Assembly (NCBI GenBank): GCA_021209875.1
Contig: JAGYVD010000007.1
Coordinates: forward strand, 3,224,001-3,288,000
Direction: 5' to 3'
DNA length: 64,000 nt
DNA from: Rosellinia necatrix
Taxonomy: Eukaryota; Ascomycota; Sordariomycetes; Xylariales; Xylariaceae
Shown here: in pieces, positions 60,414 through 64,000 of the stretch
Numbering within the stretch: the first letter of the stretch is position 1
How the letters are laid out: each line of letters opens with the position of its first letter
Translations under genes and position numbers: made by a program
The notes under the pieces: model-generated
Told to the model about the DNA's origin: nothing
Database searches by the model: none
Seen by the model: the letters and a program-made list of their open reading frames with translations, nothing else

Positions 60414-61054
60414 CTTGACAAGGTAGTGCGCGAAATCAACTAAATCAACCGAGGTTGATAACTAAAACATTTGTCCAATACAAAGAAGAGAGGCATATGG
60501 CCCTTATAAGAACGCAAAGGCGTCTATCTGGCGCTTACCGCGAAACAGCTATAGGCAAGGATGTTATGCAGCAAGGTTGATATCACCCGCCCCCTTCGAC
60601 ACTGAAAACAAGTTGCTCAGACCCTTTTACCGTTATCAAGCAATTCTTAATCATCATGCACTCCGCACCCCAATACTTGGCAGGTGGGTTAAGACATCTG
60701 CCGGCGGTCGACGTAACTTCATCGTGCGGGGAAACGCCACGGGCTGGACTTTGCCCTCTAAGCTGATCTGCAGCCCCCCGTTTAGCGTAGTACTGACCGA
60801 GGACAGCCCATGCCAATTAACAACCAGAGGATGAGGTGACCTGGCCTAGGTTGGGGAAAAGGACTGCCGAGATGACGGTAATCAGCTCGCCGCGAAGGAG
60901 GTGGGTGATAACCCGGAAGCCGGCTACTTGGACGAGACATTCCATAAATACCGCGTCGATGGAAAGCCCCTGGAGGTAGGAGGAAGCTGGGTTATAGCGT
61001 AAACATACACGACTCCCATCCCGACACACACGCGCGCCAAGAACGAACCGAACA
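60414..61054. promoter_or_regulatory. Divergent promoter of the MFS and FAD-monooxygenase genes
   Basis: This 641-bp spacer must serve both start codons. I did not see a convincing TATA box or a clear pathway-regulator palindrome. Confidence 0.5.
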
Positions 61055-62657
61055 ATGACCCCATCATCGTCATCCCCCCGGCCTCCAAAGGGCGGGATCC
61101 GCGTGATCGTCGTGGGCGCGGGCTTCGCGGGGCTGACGGCGGCCATCGAGTGCCGCCGCAAGGGCCACAGCGTGACGCTGCTGGAGAAGTTCCCGGAGCT
61201 CAAGCCGCTGGGCGACATCATCAGCTTCGGGCCGAACAGCTCGCGGATCTTCCAGCGGTGGCCGGGCGTGGCGGCGCAGCTGGACGCGCTGAGCCAGCGG
61301 GCCGACGGGCTCGTGATCAAGGACTGGCGCGGCGAGACGCTGCTGACGCAGACGTGGAGCGCGGAGCAGCAGGCGTTCGGCACGCGCTTCGACGGCCACC
61401 GCGGCGAGTTCCACGAGGTCGTGTACCGGCACGCGCTCGCCGTCGGCGTCGACGTCCGGCTCGGCGCCCGCGTCGGGGACTACTTCGAGACCGACGACGA
61501 GGCGGGTGTCGTGCTCGAAGGGAGCGGCGGCGGCGGCGGCGAGCGCCTCGTCGCCGACGTCGTGCTCGCCGCCGAGGGCGTGCGCAGCCCCGGCCGCAAG
61601 ATCGTGCTCGGCTACGACGACAAGCCCAAGGCCTCCGGCTACGCCGTCTACCGCGTCTGGTTCGACGCCGCCGGCATCGCCGAGGACCCCGACCTGCGCT
61701 TCTTCACCGACGACGGCGACAAGCACGTCGCCTGGCTCGGGCCCGACGTGCACTTCATCGCCGCCTCGGTGAAGAACGGGAAGGACTTCTCGTGGGTCTG
61801 CACGCACAAGGTCCGTGCTTCTTCGCGTTCCTAAATAATCTCTACAACCCCCTCCTCCCCCCCTCGCCCCCCTTAGATACAAAAAGCGGTGGACGTTCAT
61901 GTATAGTTTTTTTTTCTTTTTTTTTTAAAGATTGATTACGCTAAATATGTACACGGTTTGACAGGACGAGCAAGACATCGAGGAGAGCTGGTCCTTCGAG
62001 GCGCCCCTGTCGGACGCGCGCAAGGTGCTCGAGGGCTGGGACCCGGTGGTGCAGAAGATCCTCGACAAGACGCCGTCGCCGCTGATCGACTGGAAGCTGG
62101 TGTACCGGGACCCGCTGCCGACGTGGATCTCGGCGCGGCGGCGGATCGCGCTGATCGGGGACGCGGCGCACCCGTTCCTGCCGACGTCGATCCAGGGCGC
62201 GTCGCAGGCCATGGAGGACGGCGCCACCATAGCCGTCTGCCTGTTCCGCTCCTCCATCGCCGCCGGTGGCGGTGGCGGTGGCGGTGGCGGTGGGGTGCAG
62301 GAGGCGGTGGCGACGTTCGAGGCCATCCGCTACGAGCGCGTCCGCTCCGCCCAGAAGACGGGCGAGCAGACCCGCGACATCTGGCACAAGGCCGACTTCG
62401 CCGCCGCCCGCGCGGACCCCCAGTCCCTGCGCCTGCGCCGCGAGGCCTGGCTGCTCGACTTCGACGCCGAGGCGTACGCCGAGGACAACTACGCGCGCAC
62501 CGCCGCCGCCCTGCGCGCGAATCCCGACCGCGGCATCTTCGGGGATACTGAGCCCGGCAGGAGGCTGCACGTCCCCGAGGGCAAGGAAGGGTATCTCGAG
62601 TACAACGAGAAGCCGGTTGAAGTTGCTAGGACCTCCGTGGAGGCTGTGGAGGTGTGA
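61055..62657 (+). CDS. FAD-dependent monooxygenase (salicylate-hydroxylase-like)
   Basis: A group A flavin hydroxylase that would use NAD(P)H and O2 to hydroxylate an aromatic or polyketide substrate. Exons 61055-61810 and 61965-62657 (intron 154 nt, donor GTCCGT) give 482 residues. The Rossmann motif is VIVVGAGFAGLTAAIECRRK, followed by LLEKFPELKPLGD. The second FAD region reads DVVLAAEGVRSPGRK, with Glu where the family motif usually has Asp (ADG). The third is IALIGDAAHPFLPTSIQGAS then QAMEDGATIA. A run of ten Gly encoded by GGC/GGT interrupts a helix near residue 340. No membrane helix is evident at the C-terminus. Paired divergently with an MFS transporter, it could belong to a small catabolic or secondary-metabolite unit. 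Confidence 0.9.
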
Positions 62658-62833
62658 GGTCGGGTGGCTTGAAGTGTGTTTTTTTATATTATTAATGGCT
62701 TTTACTGTCTTTTTTTAATTTCCCCCTTTTATCCTGGATATATCCCTTTCAACCGCAACGCTGTTGCGGGAGGCCCTTCCAATCTGTTGTATATACATAG
62801 ATGAATAGAAGAGATATAGTAAGATATATAGTG

Positions 62834-62859
62834 ATATATATATATATATATATATATAT
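62834..62859. repeat. (TA)n microsatellite
   Basis: Thirteen TA units in the short spacer between the monooxygenase and the small mitochondrial-type gene. Confidence 0.95.
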
Positions 62860-62914
62860 GAATGACCGAAGGATAGGGAAGGAAGTCGCCTCCCGGGCGA
62901 GATTAGTGGGCGTG

Positions 62915-63272
62915 TCAATGTAGTAACCAAACAGCGAGCCAAGGCCACCCTAGAGCTAGACCCATACCCGGAAAGAAACTAGATAGCCATTGTATGTTAG
63001 CATTCATATGCTATTACTGAAGCTGTCGAGTGCCGTGTAGCAGACCCGACGTGTTATGAGCTTGCATGAAAAGGGGGGCAAGGATGTTGAACGTACAGCG
63101 CAAGAGTCTGGGCTCTCGTCCTGAAAATCCGTCCCCAGTCCGCGGGCGCCGTACCAGCGCTTCCGTTCGAGCTGGAGGAGAGGGCGCGGCGGAATAATAT
63201 CTGTTGCCGGAGAGGGGCCCTGAGAGCTTGCCTCGAGGCTAGACGGGCGGCTTGGATCGTAAGCGGCGACAT
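62915..63272 (-). CDS. Small single-pass, probably mitochondrial protein of unknown function
   Basis: Exons 63272-63097 and 62978-62915 (intron 118 nt, phase 2) encode 79 residues. The N-terminus MSPLTIQAARLASRQALRAP is Arg- and Ala-rich without acidic residues, followed by FRRALSSSS, a typical matrix presequence. After APADWGRIFRTRAQTLAL the second exon adds FFPGMGLALGWPWLAVWLLH, a likely inner-membrane helix at the very C-terminus. The hydrophobic GWPWLAVW and the presequence suggest a small inner-membrane subunit or assembly factor, but I do not recognise the family. In-frame ATGs further upstream (to 63395) exist; 63272 best fits the presequence. Confidence 0.65.
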
Positions 63273-64000
63273 TACGTGCTTCGGTTTTGAGGGCTGGATG
63301 GAGATGAGAGGAACCGGCGGGAGTGGAGTTGGTTTTTGGTACAGTTGAGGGGAGAGGAAAGGAGGAGAGGAGAAGAGAGGCTTGTATTCTCCCAACGTCC
63401 TTGATTGCTATGTTCTTATTAAGCGTATATATATATATATATATATGTATGATAAGGATTTGAGAGCTGTTCTACACAAGGTGGGTGGTAACCCTGATTT
63501 ATACCGTCTACGGGGGGAACTGTGTGTACGGCCGGATGCCACGATACTAGATGCAATACGTGCCTAGCTCCTCCCTTACAGAACGTTGCCGCGGATCCAA
63601 ACTGGCCTGACGCTTACCCGGGGTTTGTTCCTTTGGGGATTTGAACATACGATCGGATCCAGCCTTGTCAGATGAGTCCTTACGTTAAGGTACCCGATGA
63701 CCTGGGAGCGATGTGCTTGGCAGCCCCATGCATCCTCGGCTGAGCCTATGAAATGACACTTGATTATTTGACAGTTCGCGCCGCAGTGGAATTAGGTAAT
63801 CTTCAATTTGTGCAGGGTCGGGGGGTGAGGGCGTCTCTGTCGGCAGGGACCGGGCGCCCGCGGGCTTTGGAGGACGGCGAGACAGCGTTGAAGGGGGTCT
63901 TCAATTCCCCGGGTCATTCATGCATGGCCCATTGCCCTCTCAAAGGCGTCTTACTTTCTGTCGGGAAAATGCACGACGTCGCGGGTCGGCCTAAGCGAGG
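63273..64000. other. Right-hand flank, no supported gene
   Basis: Includes the promoter of the small mitochondrial-type gene and a second (TA)n run. No conserved frame was seen before the window ends. Confidence 0.45.
63425..63446. repeat. (TA)n microsatellite
   Basis: About eleven TA units, ending in TGTATG. Confidence 0.9.

Noticed and set aside
61070..61935. Long Arg/Ala- or Val/Ala-rich frames over the FAD monooxygenase on both strands
   Set aside because: They are shadows created by strong G/C third-position bias; the true frame carries the FAD motifs.
63620..63650. B-box-like GTTCAAATCC on the minus strand
   Set aside because: The T-arm stem does not pair and no acceptor stem or A-box was found.

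Overview
This is nuclear DNA from a filamentous ascomycete (Pezizomycotina, most likely a Sordariomycete). The genes carry short GT-AG introns, mostly 49-210 nt with GCTAAC-like branch sites. Coding DNA is GC-rich, spacers are poorer in GC, and the homologues are fungal: IMP3, bS18m, CIA84, Arp1, the trifunctional C1-THF synthase and a secreted DPP5. I see no operons, rRNA, tRNA or CRISPR. I rebuilt 20 protein genes by joining exons through matching splice phases and conserved protein sequence. No splice site was tested against RNA.

Layout: 1.2-2.7 kb, BTB-like gene with an in-frame TAG (+). 2.9-4.2 kb, nine-exon IMP3 (-), head-to-head with mitochondrial ribosomal S18 (4.7-5.7 kb, +). 5.8-8.3 kb, complex I assembly factor CIA84 (-), with a GC-AG intron. 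9.2-11.1 kb, YtcJ-type amidohydrolase (-), with a one-base frameshift. 12.3-13.2 kb, tyrosine-phosphatase-family enzyme (+). 14.3-14.8 kb, small basic protein (+). 16.3-17.9 kb, monocarboxylate-type MFS transporter (+). 19.1-20.3 kb, ALA dehydratase of heme synthesis (+). 21.2-24.8 kb, ISWI remodeller (-). 27.0-27.8 kb, HAPSTR1-like protein (+). 29.5-32.5 kb, C1-THF synthase (-). 34.5-35.8 kb, eIF3i (+). 38.5-40.9 kb, secreted dipeptidyl-peptidase (+). 43.0-44.7 kb, acyltransferase 3 (+). 46.0-47.8 kb, calpain-like protein with Ser at the nucleophile position (+). 47.8-54.6 kb, gene-poor tract with transposon-like inverted repeats. 54.6-55.1 kb, SGRGGAGN-repeat protein (+). 56.4-57.7 kb, Arp1 (-). 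58.5-60.4 kb, MFS transporter (-), divergent from an FAD monooxygenase (61.1-62.7 kb, +). 62.9-63.3 kb, 79-residue probable mitochondrial membrane protein (-).

Most genes are unrelated housekeeping functions: ribosome biogenesis and translation, mitochondria, one-carbon and heme metabolism, chromatin, dynactin. Accessory-looking content is limited to the transporters, the amidohydrolase, the acyltransferase, the degenerate calpain and the MFS/FAD-monooxygenase pair. I found no clear new multi-gene system. The best leads are the Ser-for-Cys calpain, the GC-AG intron, the possible dual targeting of C1-THF synthase, the uncharacterised small proteins and a TAGGTA/TACCTA motif scattered through the spacers.
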